Shown here piece by piece: positions 17,649-27,895 of a DNA stretch of 64,000 bases (its first letter is position 1; each line of letters starts with the position of its first letter). The notes below the pieces were generated by a model that was given only the letters and a program-made list of their open reading frames with translations, did not search any database and had not been told where the DNA came from. This stretch comes from JADJLQ01 sp038251405 (GTDB lineage Bacteria > Bacteroidota > Bacteroidia > Chitinophagales > Saprospiraceae). The translations under genes were made by a program, and so were the position numbers. The DNA is taken from assembly GCA_038251405.1 (NCBI GenBank), contig JBBSBH010000012.1:79060-143059 (forward strand), in the 5' to 3' direction.

Positions 17649-19118
17649 ATGAAGAAATTGATAGTATTGGCGTTGATTTTAAATTATTTTTCTATACATG
17701 GTCAAAAAAATAGTAAGCCCAATATCATCTATATCTATGCAGATGATCTCGGCTATGGAGAATTAGGTTGCTATGGCCAATTAAAAATAAAGACTCCTAA
17801 TGTAGACCGTTTAGCTTCTCAAGGAATCAGATTCACAAGACACTATTCCAGCGCACCTGTATGTGCCCCTTCAAGATGTATGTTGCTTACGGGCAAACAC
17901 CCTGGTCATAGTTATATTCGCGGAAATTATGAGTTAGGTGGGTTCCCGGATAGTACTGAAGGAGGACAAATGCCATTACCTGAGGGTACTATTACGATAG
18001 CAAAATTATTAAAAAATAAAGGTTACAAAACTGCTGCCATTGGTAAATGGGGACTAGGAATGAATAATACAACAGGCAATCCAAATGCACAGGGCTTTGA
18101 TTATTTCTATGGATACCTATGCCAAAAACAAGCGCACAATTATTATCCCACTCACCTATGGGAAAATGGTAAATGGGACACCTTAGATAATCCAGAAATA
18201 AATGTTCATCGAAAAATAGATGTTGCCCAAGTAACTGATGAAGACTATGAATATTACAAAGGAAGTGATTATGCCCCGGATAAAATGATCCAAAAAGCCC
18301 TGGCCTTTATAAATCAAAACAAAAAAAATCCATTCTTTCTTTATTTTCCTAGTCCTATACCGCATCTTTCTTTGCAAATACCAGATCGATATTTGCAACC
18401 ATATTTAGGGAAGTTTGAGGAAAAACCTTATCTGAGTCAAAATGGGTATGCTATGCATAAAACGCCTTCTTCTGCGTACGCCGCCATGATCACTTATTTG
18501 GATGCTCAAATAGGACTAATCCTTAAAAAAGTAAAGTCCGAAGGCTTAGAAAATAATACCATCATCATGTTTTCAAGTGATAATGGCGCTACTTTTACAG
18601 GAGGTGTAGATGCAGCCTATTTTAATAGCGCATCAGGCTTGCGGGGATTAAAAATGGATCTTTATGAAGGTGGCATCAGATCGCCCTTTATTGTAAAATG
18701 GCCTGGAAAAATCAGAGCTAATACTTCAACGGATTTAGTAAGTATACAATATGATCTCATGGCCACCCTCAACGAATTATTAGGATTGAATGCACCCACA
18801 AATGATGGGATTTCTTATCTGCCCACTTTACTAGGAAATTCAAAAATGCAGAAAAGAAGGCCGTATACTTATTTTGAATATCCTGAGAAGGGAGGTCAAC
18901 TTGCCATTCATTTTGAGCAGTGGAAAGGTGTGAAAATGAATATGAAAACCAATAAAAATGTTCCATGGGAACTGTATGATTTACAATCAGATCCATTGGA
19001 GACTAACGATGTAGCTTCTATGCATTTAGATATACTCCAAAAATTAGATGCCATAGTTTTAAAGGAACATACTAATTCTCACGTGCGCGAATGGGAATTT
19101 GTAAATCCAAAATTTTGA
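17649..19118 (+). CDS. Sulfatase (arylsulfatase family S1), exported
   Basis: A 489-residue enzyme that cleaves sulfate esters. The start gives a signal peptide (MKKLIVLALILNYFSIHG); the longer frame from 17583 is rejected. The formylglycine signature CAPSR has its modifiable Cys at residue 72, followed by LLTGK. N-terminal metal ligands are in YADDLGYG, and the late metal site is FSSDNGA. It needs a maturation enzyme encoded elsewhere. Together with the neighbouring amylase and the GH10 enzyme further on, it points to breakdown of complex, possibly sulfated, polysaccharides. Confidence 0.93.
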   Translation: MKKLIVLALILNYFSIHGQKNSKPNIIYIYADDLGYGELGCYGQLKIKTPNVDRLASQGIRFTRHYSSAPVCAPSRCMLLTGKHPGHSYIRGNYELGGFPDSTEGGQMPLPEGTITIAKLLKNKGYKTAAIGKWGLGMNNTTGNPNAQGFDYFYGYLCQKQAHNYYPTHLWENGKWDTLDNPEINVHRKIDVAQVTDEDYEYYKGSDYAPDKMIQKALAFINQNKKNPFFLYFPSPIPHLSLQIPDRYLQPYLGKFEEKPYLSQNGYAMHKTPSSAYAAMITYLDAQIGLILKKVKSEGLENNTIIMFSSDNGATFTGGVDAAYFNSASGLRGLKMDLYEGGIRSPFIVKWPGKIRANTSTDLVSIQYDLMATLNELLGLNAPTNDGISYLPTLLGNSKMQKRRPYTYFEYPEKGGQLAIHFEQWKGVKMNMKTNKNVPWELYDLQSDPLETNDVASMHLDILQKLDAIVLKEHTNSHVREWEFVNPKF

Positions 19119-19138
19119 ATATCAGAAACGATTTAAAA

Positions 19139-21526
19139 TTAATACTTCATCCACTTCAATGTCTTTATGCCTGAGTGGTTTTGCATGGTTATCAGATAAG
19201 TTCCATGGATTAAATCATTGGGTAAGTGGAACAAATAATCTCCTGGTTTCATTATTTCACTTTTTAATAAATTTATCATTCTGCCATCCAAGGAGGTAAT
19301 CTTTATGCTAACTTTGCCAGCCTGGTTTAACACAAAGGATATACTTGCCTTGGAATTGGAAGGATTGGGAACAATTTTCATTGAAAAATCAAGAACCTGT
19401 TCACTTTTATTCGAAGAAATAATCTGATCCAAAGGCCTGTCGAGATACACATGATATTCTCCCGGTTGAAAAGTCATAGTAGTAGTTAATTGATTGATGG
19501 ATATAGTTTTACCATCTTTAAGATCAATCCAATTACCTGTCTTAGGAAAAGATATTGCCCCGGTTACAGACTTTACATCAAAATTGCCTGTTACTATTAC
19601 ATTCAAATCAGAATTTTCTTTGAAACTTATTGATTTTATTGCAGAAGTTAGATTGAAATTGATATTTTTTGAGGCAGATTGCCAGGATTTTGCCTTCCTC
19701 AAATTCAATAATTGCGCATACCATTCATATATTGATTTCCTATTGGGTTCACTGAAATAATTCCACACAATGGGCTTATTGTCAAGCCGGCATCCATTAT
19801 CTACATTTCCATTGGTGCATCTATTAATAGAATAATCAAAGCCCAGCTCTCCAAACTGCCAGATCATTTTAGGGCCGGGGGACATTAGGAAAAAAGATGC
19901 CGCGAGCTTCATTCGATCCAGCGCTGTTGCCAGATTCCTCGTATTGTATGCGCCCAAACTATTACCAAATTGCAGATTTTTATACATTAACCTTTCCTCA
20001 TCATGGCTTTCCATATAGGATACCAGATTGGGTTCACTCCAACTTCTTGCTTGATAAAGCGATCTTGAAAAATCAGAGTTTGTCAGATATCCCATTGTGG
20101 CTTCATTGTAGCTGGCATTGCTATTACCCCATAACATCATGCCTGCATCAGACAATACTTTCTCTTCAGCATCATCTGCAAAATGCTCTAATATGACATA
20201 GGCATTGGGAGAATATTTTTGAATACTATCATAATATTGCCTCCAAATATTTATACGACTTAGATCGTAAGCACTCCATGCGCCGACATTATTAGGGTTA
20301 TTTTTTTGAGTAAACCCCTTTGATAAATCAAATCTGTATCCGTCTATTTTATATTCTTTTAGCCAATATTCCATTACCCTGTTTGCAAAATATTTAGTTT
20401 CAAAGCTTTCATGATTAAAATCATTAAAAACGCTAAATGGATGTGTGGCTGTCACATTAAACCAGGGATTATCTGCCGCAGGCCTTTGATTTACACCATC
20501 CCAATATAAGGCAGCTAATGGACAAGTACCGGTTGCATGGTTAAGTACCATATCCATGATCACCGCTATGCCCCTTCCATGACACGAATCTATAAAACGC
20601 TTAAAGCTGGTTTCAGTGCCATAATATTTATCCACAGCAAAAAAGAAATTCGGGTTATATCCCCAGGATTGATTCCCTTCAAACTCTGAAACAGGCATTA
20701 ATTCAATGGCATTGATTCCTAATTTGGAGAGATAGTTAAGTGTATCCATCAAAGTAGTAAAATCATGGTTGGATAAAAAATCCCGCATGAGTAATTCGTA
20801 TATAACTAATGAAGATTTATCTGGTTTTGAAAAATTATTTTTCCATTGATAGCCTGATCTGGGCTCTATCACCCCTACTATTCCATTTGTTTTCCCCGAT
20901 GGATATGATTTTAAATTGGGATAGGTAGCTGAAGAAATGAATGGATCATTTACCGGATCTAATATTTTTTCCACATAAGGATCCGTGACTTTTATATTTC
21001 CGTCTACCAGGTATTGAAATCCATACTCTGCAGTAGGTAGGAGTCCTTGTATTCTTAGCCACCAGGTCTTATTATCCGTATCGAGATTCATTTGATAATT
21101 GATATTCTCTTTCCAATCACTACCAGGAAAATCTCCTATTACACTCACTTTGCTTTTTCCGGGAGCTACTAATGCTAATATAATCGAAGTATCACCTGGC
21201 TCCCGGTTTATCCCGGGCCTTACTCCTGAGGGTAATGGTTTTATCTCTGTGGTACCAGCAAGTATGAATGAAAAAGAATCACTTACATACTCGGATCTGT
21301 CACTCGCTAGGCCTTTAATGGAGTAATTTACTGGTTGCAAAAAACCAGTCTTTACATTTACATTTCCAGCAAAACACGGAAGTCCCTTATTGCCTTTACA
21401 GACATCTGGCGCAGTTATAATCTGATCAGTTTCTTTCGGAAAAGCGGGCGACCAATTCAGTAATTGTTCCTTAGAAAAATTATCAAATGTCAGAATTAGT
21501 AATAAAGTACAAAAAGGCTTAAGCAT
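19139..21526 (-). CDS. Secreted GH13 alpha-amylase-family enzyme with T9SS C-terminal domain
   Basis: A 795-residue protein. It starts at MLKPFCTLLLILTF (signal peptide), carries an N-terminal region and a CBM48-like glycogen-binding domain (about 110-190, VSVIGDFPGSDW), then a GH13 barrel. Catalytic residues are visible: nucleophile Asp400 (GYRFDLS), acid/base Glu447 (VILEHF) and transition-state Asp509 (ESHDEER). The region I motif is DMVLNHATG. The final 80 residues (FSMKIVPNPSNSKAS to the C-terminal Tyr) form a T9SS type A sorting domain, so the enzyme is exported and attached or released at the surface. The domain set resembles pullulanase/isoamylase-type enzymes. Confidence 0.93.
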   Translation of the reverse strand: MLKPFCTLLLILTFDNFSKEQLLNWSPAFPKETDQIITAPDVCKGNKGLPCFAGNVNVKTGFLQPVNYSIKGLASDRSEYVSDSFSFILAGTTEIKPLPSGVRPGINREPGDTSIILALVAPGKSKVSVIGDFPGSDWKENINYQMNLDTDNKTWWLRIQGLLPTAEYGFQYLVDGNIKVTDPYVEKILDPVNDPFISSATYPNLKSYPSGKTNGIVGVIEPRSGYQWKNNFSKPDKSSLVIYELLMRDFLSNHDFTTLMDTLNYLSKLGINAIELMPVSEFEGNQSWGYNPNFFFAVDKYYGTETSFKRFIDSCHGRGIAVIMDMVLNHATGTCPLAALYWDGVNQRPAADNPWFNVTATHPFSVFNDFNHESFETKYFANRVMEYWLKEYKIDGYRFDLSKGFTQKNNPNNVGAWSAYDLSRINIWRQYYDSIQKYSPNAYVILEHFADDAEEKVLSDAGMMLWGNSNASYNEATMGYLTNSDFSRSLYQARSWSEPNLVSYMESHDEERLMYKNLQFGNSLGAYNTRNLATALDRMKLAASFFLMSPGPKMIWQFGELGFDYSINRCTNGNVDNGCRLDNKPIVWNYFSEPNRKSIYEWYAQLLNLRKAKSWQSASKNINFNLTSAIKSISFKENSDLNVIVTGNFDVKSVTGAISFPKTGNWIDLKDGKTISINQLTTTMTFQPGEYHVYLDRPLDQIISSNKSEQVLDFSMKIVPNPSNSKASISFVLNQAGKVSIKITSLDGRMINLLKSEIMKPGDYLFHLPNDLIHGTYLITMQNHSGIKTLKWMKY

Positions 21527-21674
21527 AGAAAATGTCGTGTCGGATAAAAACAAATCTAAGGTTATTAAATATGAGTACAAATTAAATATTCATTCAGAAT
21601 ACATCAAAGTAGCTACTATAAATTGATGATCTAGTATTACCTTTATCAAATACTAAAACTAAAAATTTATCCAA

Positions 21675-22448
21675 ATGAAATATTTTTCCTTTATCTTTTT
21701 ATGCTGCCTGACAATCCTTAGTTGCAAAAACAAAGAAAAAGATCAAGCTTCTTCAGATCAAATGGCTGCCCCTGCAGTAGATCCCAATCTTCCAGTCTTG
21801 ACAGATGACGAGAAAGCCAATGGCTGGAAATTACTTGTCGATGGAAAGTCAACTGCTGGCTGGCATACCTATGGTGGTGGTCCTGTGGGTGAAGGTTGGA
21901 AAATAGAAGATGGGGCCTTGCGCTTAGACGCATCCGTGAAAAAAGGTTGGCAATCTCATGGTGGAGGAGATATTGTAACTAATGAAGAATTCGGAAATTT
22001 TCATTTGAAACTAGATTGGAAAATTGATACCTGTGGAAATAGCGGTGTAATCTTTTGTGTACAAGAAGACACGATTAAATACCCCTATGTATGGCATACC
22101 GGACCAGAAATGCAAGTATTGGATAATGCTTGCCACCCCGATGCTAAAATCATCAAACACCGGGCAGGGGACTTGTATGATTTAATTTCTTGTAGTAAAG
22201 AAACCGTGAAGCCTGCTCTCGAATGGAATAATGCTGAAATAGTTTTTAATAATAATGTTTTAGATCTCTATCTCAATGGTGAAAAAGTAGTAAGCACTAC
22301 TTATGGTGATGCGGCCTGGAAAAAATTGGTAGCTGGCTCAAAATTTAAATCCATGCCGGGGTTTGGCGCATTTACGAAAGGAAGAATTTCTTTGCAAGAT
22401 CATGGTCATAGCGTTTGGTTTAAAAATGTAAAGATCAAGGAGTTGTAA
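21675..22448 (+). CDS. DUF1080 (3-keto-disaccharide hydrolase-like) lipoprotein
   Basis: A 257-residue protein with a lipobox (LTILSC, Cys17). The DUF1080 fold spans the rest: DEKANGWKLLVDGKSTAGWH, then DWKIDTCGNSGVIFCVQED, and a C-terminal GRISLQDHGHSVWFKNVKI block. Such proteins are concanavalin-like lectin or hydrolase domains acting on glycosides, and recent work links some members to hydrolysis of 3-keto-glycosides. The Gfo/Idh/MocA oxidoreductases elsewhere in the window would fit a 3-keto intermediate, but that link is inference. Confidence 0.88.
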   Translation: MKYFSFIFLCCLTILSCKNKEKDQASSDQMAAPAVDPNLPVLTDDEKANGWKLLVDGKSTAGWHTYGGGPVGEGWKIEDGALRLDASVKKGWQSHGGGDIVTNEEFGNFHLKLDWKIDTCGNSGVIFCVQEDTIKYPYVWHTGPEMQVLDNACHPDAKIIKHRAGDLYDLISCSKETVKPALEWNNAEIVFNNNVLDLYLNGEKVVSTTYGDAAWKKLVAGSKFKSMPGFGAFTKGRISLQDHGHSVWFKNVKIKEL

Positions 22449-22527
22449 GGAAAATCTCCTGTTCCAATTTTTCCACGATCATTCATTTAGCATGTCTCTG
22501 ATACAAGAAGAGATAGTAACCATATTG

Positions 22528-22535
22528 TATCTTTG
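22528..22535 (+). promoter_or_regulatory. -7 promoter element for pheT
   Basis: TATCTTTG fits TAnnTTTG exactly and lies 8 nt before the pheT start codon, predicting a very short leader. Confidence 0.55.
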
Positions 22536-22543
22536 CGCCTCAT

Positions 22544-24988
22544 ATGAATATTTCACTGAATTGGTTAAAGGAGTTTATACCGCTCGACTTATCCCCGATA
22601 GAAATTGCTGAAACACTAACTAGTATTGGCCTGGCAGTAGATTCAATAAACGAATACGAAAGCATTCCAGGAAGGCTGAAAGGAGTTGTAGTTGGCAAAA
22701 TAACGGAATGTAGAAAACATCCAAATGCAGACCGATTATCTCTTACAAAAGTAGATATTGGGACGGGTGAATTATTACAAATAGTATGCGGTGCACCAAA
22801 TGTTGCAACTGGTCAGACTGTATTGGTTGCTACTATAGGTAGCGTATTACATACCTCCAAAGGAGAAGCTCTGGAAATAAAAAGAGGCAAGATTAGAGGA
22901 GAAGTATCAGAGGGAATGATCTGTGCAGGAGATGAACTGAGCTTGAGTGAGGACCATAGCGGTATCATGGTATTAGATAATTCATGGAAGGCCGGCATCC
23001 CTGCAACAGATGTTTACCCGGTGTATACCGATACTATTTTTGAAGTAGATCTTACTCCAAATAGAAGTGATGCCACCAGTCATATCGGAGTTGCCAAAGA
23101 CCTGGCAGCTTATCTCGCTATTCATTCTCCGGGAAAATATGCTTTCCATGTAAGTGAAGAAGAAGATTTTACCATTTCTAACCATGATAAAGCGGTAGAA
23201 GTAATCGTAGAAGATACAAAAGCATGCCCCAGATATAGTGGTATCAGTATGGAAGGTGTAGTGATCAAACCTTCTCCGGATTGGTTACAAAATAGATTGA
23301 AAGCTATTGGAGTAAAGAGTATCAATAATGTAGTAGATATCACTAATTATGTATTACATGCTTATGGCCAGCCATTGCACGCTTTTGACTATGATAAGAT
23401 TGGAATTGAAAAAACTTTTCGGGTAAAAAAATTGCCTGCCGGTACTAAGTTTTTGACATTGGATAAGGTGGAGCGAAATTTACATCAGGATGATTTAATG
23501 ATTTGCAATGCGTTTTCCGAGCCTCTGTGTATAGGTGGTGTATTTGGTGGCTTATATTCTGGGATTAGTGATCAATCAAAAAATATATTTTTAGAAAGTG
23601 CTCATTTTAATGCTTCTTCCATTCGCAGAACCAGTATGAGACATGTATTGCGTACTGATGCTGCTACACGATTTGAAAAAGGAACCGACCCCAATCTTAC
23701 CGTTAAAGCACTAAAAATTGCTGCGAGTATGATCATTCAGATGGGAGGAGGAAAATTGGCTTCTGACATTGTAGATATCTATCCTGATCCGCTAAAACCG
23801 GTTGAAATTAAGATTCATTTTGATCAGGTACGAAAGATTATAGGACAAAAAATAAGTAATGATCATATCATTCAAGTGTTGGAAGCCTTAGAAATGAAAC
23901 CGAAAATTGTTGACGATAATTCAGCTTCTGTTTATGTACCTACAAATAAAGCTGATGTAAAACGAGAGATAGATGTAATAGAAGAAATATTACGGATACA
24001 TGGCTATAATACAGTGCCTATGCCTTCCAAAATGGAAGTATCATTTGCAATTTCTTCTGACGCCAGCAGAGAGCAATATGCCAAAGAAGCCGCTTCTGAT
24101 TTATTGACCAATATTGGATTTCATGAAATGATGGGGCTTTCTCTGATTGAATCCCGTATAATAAAATCTACCGGTTATAAATCAAATGACCTTGTATATA
24201 TCAATAATACCAGTAATGTACATCTCGATATCATGAGACCTGATATGCTTAGAAGTGGCTTATCCGTATTGCAATACAATCAAAATCGACAACAAATAGA
24301 TCTTAAACTTTTTGAATTTGGCAAAACATATAAAAGTACCGAAAACAAATGGCCATTCCATGAACATGAATATCTGACATTGTTCTTTTCGGGAACGGTG
24401 GAGCCTGAACATTGGAAAATAAAAGAGGTAAAAAAAGAGATTTTATACATTAAAGGATTGATAGAAAAATTAGTTTCACACTGGGGGGTGCAATTGAATG
24501 AAACTATTTTAGCTCACCAGGATTTTGACTACGGATTTCAGTTATCTAAAGAAAATGAAGCAATCATTATTTATGGCAAAATTAGTGATGGCCTGTCTAA
24601 AGAATTTGATCTGAGAGGAGAAATATTTTTTGCGCAAATAGATTGGGAGAAACTTTGGGGTATGATAAAAAATAAGAAGTCTGTTAAAATTTCAATGCCG
24701 TCTAAGTTTCCCAGCGTAAGACGAGATCTTTCAATAGTAGTAAATAAATCAGTAACATGGAATGACATTAGTGCTGTAGTCGGAAGTCAAAAAAATCCTC
24801 ATTTGAAAAGTTTTGATCTCTTCGATGTATTTGAGCAAGAAGATCGTATTGGAAAAGATAATAAGTCAATGGCTATAAGCTTTATATTCGAGAATGATCA
24901 GCAAACATTAAAAGACTCGGATCTTGATAAAGCCATGAAAGAAATAAGGGAAAAATTAAAAGAGAAAGTAGCTGCGGAACTAAGATGA
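22544..24988 (+). CDS. pheT: Phenylalanyl-tRNA synthetase beta subunit
   Basis: An 814-residue subunit of the (alpha-beta)2 enzyme that charges tRNA-Phe. The order is: N-terminal NWLKEFIPL, an EMAP-like tRNA-binding domain (about 40-150), the B3/B4 editing domain (about 205-385, with NVVDITNYV), the B5 domain (about 405-475), the catalytic-like core (about 490-680), and the C-terminal anticodon-binding FDX-ACB domain (FPSVRRDLSIVV, about 720-814). Length is typical. pheS is not adjacent, which is common in Bacteroidota. Confidence 0.97.
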   Translation: MNISLNWLKEFIPLDLSPIEIAETLTSIGLAVDSINEYESIPGRLKGVVVGKITECRKHPNADRLSLTKVDIGTGELLQIVCGAPNVATGQTVLVATIGSVLHTSKGEALEIKRGKIRGEVSEGMICAGDELSLSEDHSGIMVLDNSWKAGIPATDVYPVYTDTIFEVDLTPNRSDATSHIGVAKDLAAYLAIHSPGKYAFHVSEEEDFTISNHDKAVEVIVEDTKACPRYSGISMEGVVIKPSPDWLQNRLKAIGVKSINNVVDITNYVLHAYGQPLHAFDYDKIGIEKTFRVKKLPAGTKFLTLDKVERNLHQDDLMICNAFSEPLCIGGVFGGLYSGISDQSKNIFLESAHFNASSIRRTSMRHVLRTDAATRFEKGTDPNLTVKALKIAASMIIQMGGGKLASDIVDIYPDPLKPVEIKIHFDQVRKIIGQKISNDHIIQVLEALEMKPKIVDDNSASVYVPTNKADVKREIDVIEEILRIHGYNTVPMPSKMEVSFAISSDASREQYAKEAASDLLTNIGFHEMMGLSLIESRIIKSTGYKSNDLVYINNTSNVHLDIMRPDMLRSGLSVLQYNQNRQQIDLKLFEFGKTYKSTENKWPFHEHEYLTLFFSGTVEPEHWKIKEVKKEILYIKGLIEKLVSHWGVQLNETILAHQDFDYGFQLSKENEAIIIYGKISDGLSKEFDLRGEIFFAQIDWEKLWGMIKNKKSVKISMPSKFPSVRRDLSIVVNKSVTWNDISAVVGSQKNPHLKSFDLFDVFEQEDRIGKDNKSMAISFIFENDQQTLKDSDLDKAMKEIREKLKEKVAAELR

Positions 24989-24996
24989 AGTATTAG

Positions 24997-26430
24997 TTAT
25001 CGTTTTAAATATTGGAAAATAGATTTCAATGGAATAAGCCCGGTAATAAAAAGAAAGATGGGGAAAATAATACAAGATAAAATCAGCTTATACCAAGGTG
25101 ATACATTTACCTTATCCAGTAAAAAGACTACTCCAATTCCTATTATAATCATTAATGACAGATCGATGATATACTGCATTTTGAACTGAATCAATTTATA
25201 TTTCAAAATAAAAATCACTAAAACAATCGTTGTCGATAGTTGAGTCATTACTGCTGCCCATGCTGCTCCCCTTGCACCAAGTCGATTTGTAAACAGGAAG
25301 TGCAAAACAATATTGATACCAATACTTATAAGAAACCATTTATTCAATTGATTAAGTTTGCCCAAGGCGGTGATCAATGTGATCATTAAATAATTGATGG
25401 TAAGCGGAATCAGATTGATCATAACCAGATCAAGAATTTTTCCATGGTCATCAGGATACAAAAAGTGCATTATAAATTGATGATTGAAAACAATGGGAAT
25501 AGCAATTAATACGGATAAACCAGTCATTAATTTCCATGATAAATCGAAGAGGCCTTGTGCTTCAACCGGATCAGTAGCAGCTGACCTGCTAAACATAGGC
25601 AGTAATAATCCGGCGAATAAAAAACTCATCATATTAGCTGCATCCAAGATTCTATATGCTGCAGCATAATGACCCGATTGTTCTGCACCATCTGCTCTCA
25701 GCTGGTCTATCCATACGGGTTCCATTCTGCAGTACAAAACCATAAGAACAAAAACCATGGCATATGGAAAACTGGCAAAGATGATTTGCTTTACTTTAGA
25801 GAAATCTATTTCAAAGTTAAATTCAATTTTCTCCAAACTGTTTACTACAAAATAAATCACTAAAATTACACTAATAGCCATGGAAATAGATTGAATCATT
25901 AGGAATCTATCCAAAGGCAATGAATGCATCAGAAATGCTGAAATAAACAATACTATGAAAATCAATTTATCAGCAATAGAGAAAAAACTATCCAGGCGAT
26001 ATCTACCAGATCCAGAAATAAATGCTCTTCCAAATAAAATGAATGAAGCCAGGATTTGATTAAATCCAATCCAAATCACCAATGGTTTAAATGAGTGATA
26101 ATAACCTCCCAGGTATGAAATAGCCACAAAAACAACTAAAAAAAGTATGGCAAGAACAGGCTTGATCCAAATAGCTGTTTTCCAGAATTGATCGTATTTA
26201 AATTTATCAGCTGCAATCTCTCTATTTGCATAATTCGTAATGCCCAGGTCCAATAATATCTGTGGTACCATGGATAGTGAAAATATGGTGAAATACAATC
26301 CCCAAAGCCCTGTTCCTGCATCATTTTGAACCTTTCTTTCAACAAAAAAAATATAGTAAGGCTTTATCAACAGGTTGGCCAACAGCAAAAAAGTAATATT
26401 GACTATCAGCTCTTTTCTTAAATGAGACAT
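24997..26430 (-). CDS. Polysaccharide/oligosaccharide flippase (MOP superfamily)
   Basis: A 477-residue integral membrane protein with about 12-14 hydrophobic segments over its whole length and short polar loops. The start at MSHLRKELIVN is preferred; a 10-residue upstream extension would precede it. The first helices (NITFLLLANLLIKPYYIFFVERKVQN, GLYFTIFSLSMVPQILLDLGI) match the Wzx/RfbX branch that flips undecaprenyl-linked oligosaccharides. No glycosyltransferases are adjacent, so its pathway cannot be named. It ends 8 bp from pheT, convergently. Confidence 0.85.
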   Translation of the reverse strand: MSHLRKELIVNITFLLLANLLIKPYYIFFVERKVQNDAGTGLWGLYFTIFSLSMVPQILLDLGITNYANREIAADKFKYDQFWKTAIWIKPVLAILFLVVFVAISYLGGYYHSFKPLVIWIGFNQILASFILFGRAFISGSGRYRLDSFFSIADKLIFIVLFISAFLMHSLPLDRFLMIQSISMAISVILVIYFVVNSLEKIEFNFEIDFSKVKQIIFASFPYAMVFVLMVLYCRMEPVWIDQLRADGAEQSGHYAAAYRILDAANMMSFLFAGLLLPMFSRSAATDPVEAQGLFDLSWKLMTGLSVLIAIPIVFNHQFIMHFLYPDDHGKILDLVMINLIPLTINYLMITLITALGKLNQLNKWFLISIGINIVLHFLFTNRLGARGAAWAAVMTQLSTTIVLVIFILKYKLIQFKMQYIIDLSLMIIIGIGVVFLLDKVNVSPWYKLILSCIIFPIFLFITGLIPLKSIFQYLKR

Positions 26431-26530
26431 AGGTCGCCGGAAAGGTACAAAACCTTGCATTGATCACCTGCCAACAGAATATGCTTGAAAAAAATGCCCG
26501 GCAAAGTCTTGACTTTTCTTAAAAATCACC

Positions 26531-26538
26531 TAATTTTG
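26531..26538 (+). promoter_or_regulatory. -7 promoter element for the tetR operon
   Basis: TAATTTTG fits TAnnTTTG and lies 20 nt before the TetR start codon. Its last two bases overlap the palindromic operator. Confidence 0.55.
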
Positions 26539-26554
26539 ACCGATCGTTCAGTCA
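26537..26554. promoter_or_regulatory. Palindromic TetR-type operator
   Basis: TGACCGATCGTTCAGTCA is an 18-bp inverted repeat (7 of 9 base pairs complementary per arm). It overlaps the -7 element and lies 4 bp from the regulator's start codon. The placement is that of a self-repressing TetR site; GACYGAWC half-sites are usual for this family. Confidence 0.65.
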
Positions 26555-26558
26555 TAAA

Positions 26559-27152
26559 ATGTCACCAAGATCTAAAAAACAATTTGAAGAACTTCGGGAT
26601 GTAAGCAAAAATACAATCGAAGAAACCGCATTAGAACTATTTGGTCATCAAGGGTTTAAAAATACTTCCATTGCACAAATTGCTTTAAAAGCCGGGATCA
26701 GTAAAGGCCTTATTTATAATTATTATAGTAGTAAAGCTGATCTACTCAGAGCTTTGATTACAGGGGCTATGAGTAAAGGTGACGATATCTTGGATATGAA
26801 CTCCTTAGAAAGTTTATCACCAGAAGAAGTATTAAATCAAATAGTTGATGCAGCATATCTACTCATCAAGGAAAACCAAGCCTATTGGAAACTTCTTACC
26901 AGCCTGAGTTTTCAAGCTGATGTAATGGAAGAGTTGAGAGAAATCATTCATGCAAAAGCCAGGCAAGGCACTGCATTTATAATCCCTTTCTTTGAAAAAT
27001 TGGGTTACCCTGATCCCGAAAGTCAGGCATTTTTATTCGGAGCTACTTTAGATGGAATAGGTCTTCATTTCATTACCCTGGGAAAAGATTATCCGCTCGA
27101 AAAATCTATTGAGACATTTAAAAAAACATATTGCAAACCATTTCATTCATGA
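26559..27152 (+). CDS. TetR/AcrR family transcriptional regulator
   Basis: A 197-residue repressor. The helix-turn-helix is at about 18-62 (FKNTSIAQIALKAGISKGLIYNYY), followed by a helical ligand-binding domain. It is the first gene of an operon: the next gene overlaps it by 4 bp (ATGA). With the operator over its promoter it should repress itself and the five downstream transport genes until an unknown ligand binds. Confidence 0.93.
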   Translation: MSPRSKKQFEELRDVSKNTIEETALELFGHQGFKNTSIAQIALKAGISKGLIYNYYSSKADLLRALITGAMSKGDDILDMNSLESLSPEEVLNQIVDAAYLLIKENQAYWKLLTSLSFQADVMEELREIIHAKARQGTAFIIPFFEKLGYPDPESQAFLFGATLDGIGLHFITLGKDYPLEKSIETFKKTYCKPFHS

Positions 27153-27895
27153 GAAAAATACTTTTATTCCTTTGCCTTATCTCGATAATAACTGAATCTT
27201 CTTATTCCCAAACAGCCAAAGAAATTATTGCCAAATCAGAGGCTCAAATGAACGGAGCATCTTCTTATGCTGAAATGAAAATGAAAATAATCAGACCTAC
27301 CTGGACCCGGGAGATGACCATGAAGAGTTGGGCATTAGGAACTGATTACAGTTTGATTATTGTAACGAGCCCGGCAAGAGACAAAGGCATAGGTTTTTTA
27401 AAAAGAAAAAAGGAAATGTGGAATTGGCAACCAAAAATAGATCGAGTGATCAAGATGCCTCCCAGTATGATGATGCAAAGCTGGATGGGATCAGATTTTA
27501 GCAACGACGATTTGGTTCAACAGAGTTCTCCGGTAAATGATTTTACCCATGAGATTATAAAAGAAGAATCAATAGATGGAATGCCCTGCTGGAAAATAAA
27601 ATTAATACCCAAGCCAAATGCAGCCGTGGTTTGGGGAAGTATCATCACCTGGGTTGACAAAAAAAACTATTTACAATTGAAAACTGAATTTTACGATGAG
27701 GATGGAGAGTTGGTAAATACTATGTTGGGCAAAAATATTAAAGAGATGGGTGGAAGAATCATACCTACACTTATGGAAGTAATCCCATCAGGAAAACCAA
27801 ATGAGAAAACTGTAATAGAGCAAATTGCGATGAACTTTAATACAAAATATAATGAAACTTTTTTTAGCATTCAAAACATGAAAAAGCTACAGTAA
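27149..27895 (+). CDS. LolA-like outer-membrane lipoprotein-sorting protein (COG2834 type)
   Basis: A 248-residue periplasmic protein; the start MRKILLFLCLISIITESSYS overlaps the TetR stop. It has the LolA/LppX half-barrel pattern, with conserved stretches REMTMKSWALGTDYSLI, SPARDKGIGFLKR, MWNWQPKIDRVIKMP and LQSWMGSDFSNDD-like (MQSWMGSDFSNDDLV). These carriers bind acyl chains or other lipids in a hydrophobic cavity. It overlaps the following permease by 1 bp. Its own dedicated permeases and ATPase suggest a self-contained lipid or lipoprotein export route. The cargo is not known. Confidence 0.88.
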   Translation: MRKILLFLCLISIITESSYSQTAKEIIAKSEAQMNGASSYAEMKMKIIRPTWTREMTMKSWALGTDYSLIIVTSPARDKGIGFLKRKKEMWNWQPKIDRVIKMPPSMMMQSWMGSDFSNDDLVQQSSPVNDFTHEIIKEESIDGMPCWKIKLIPKPNAAVVWGSIITWVDKKNYLQLKTEFYDEDGELVNTMLGKNIKEMGGRIIPTLMEVIPSGKPNEKTVIEQIAMNFNTKYNETFFSIQNMKKLQ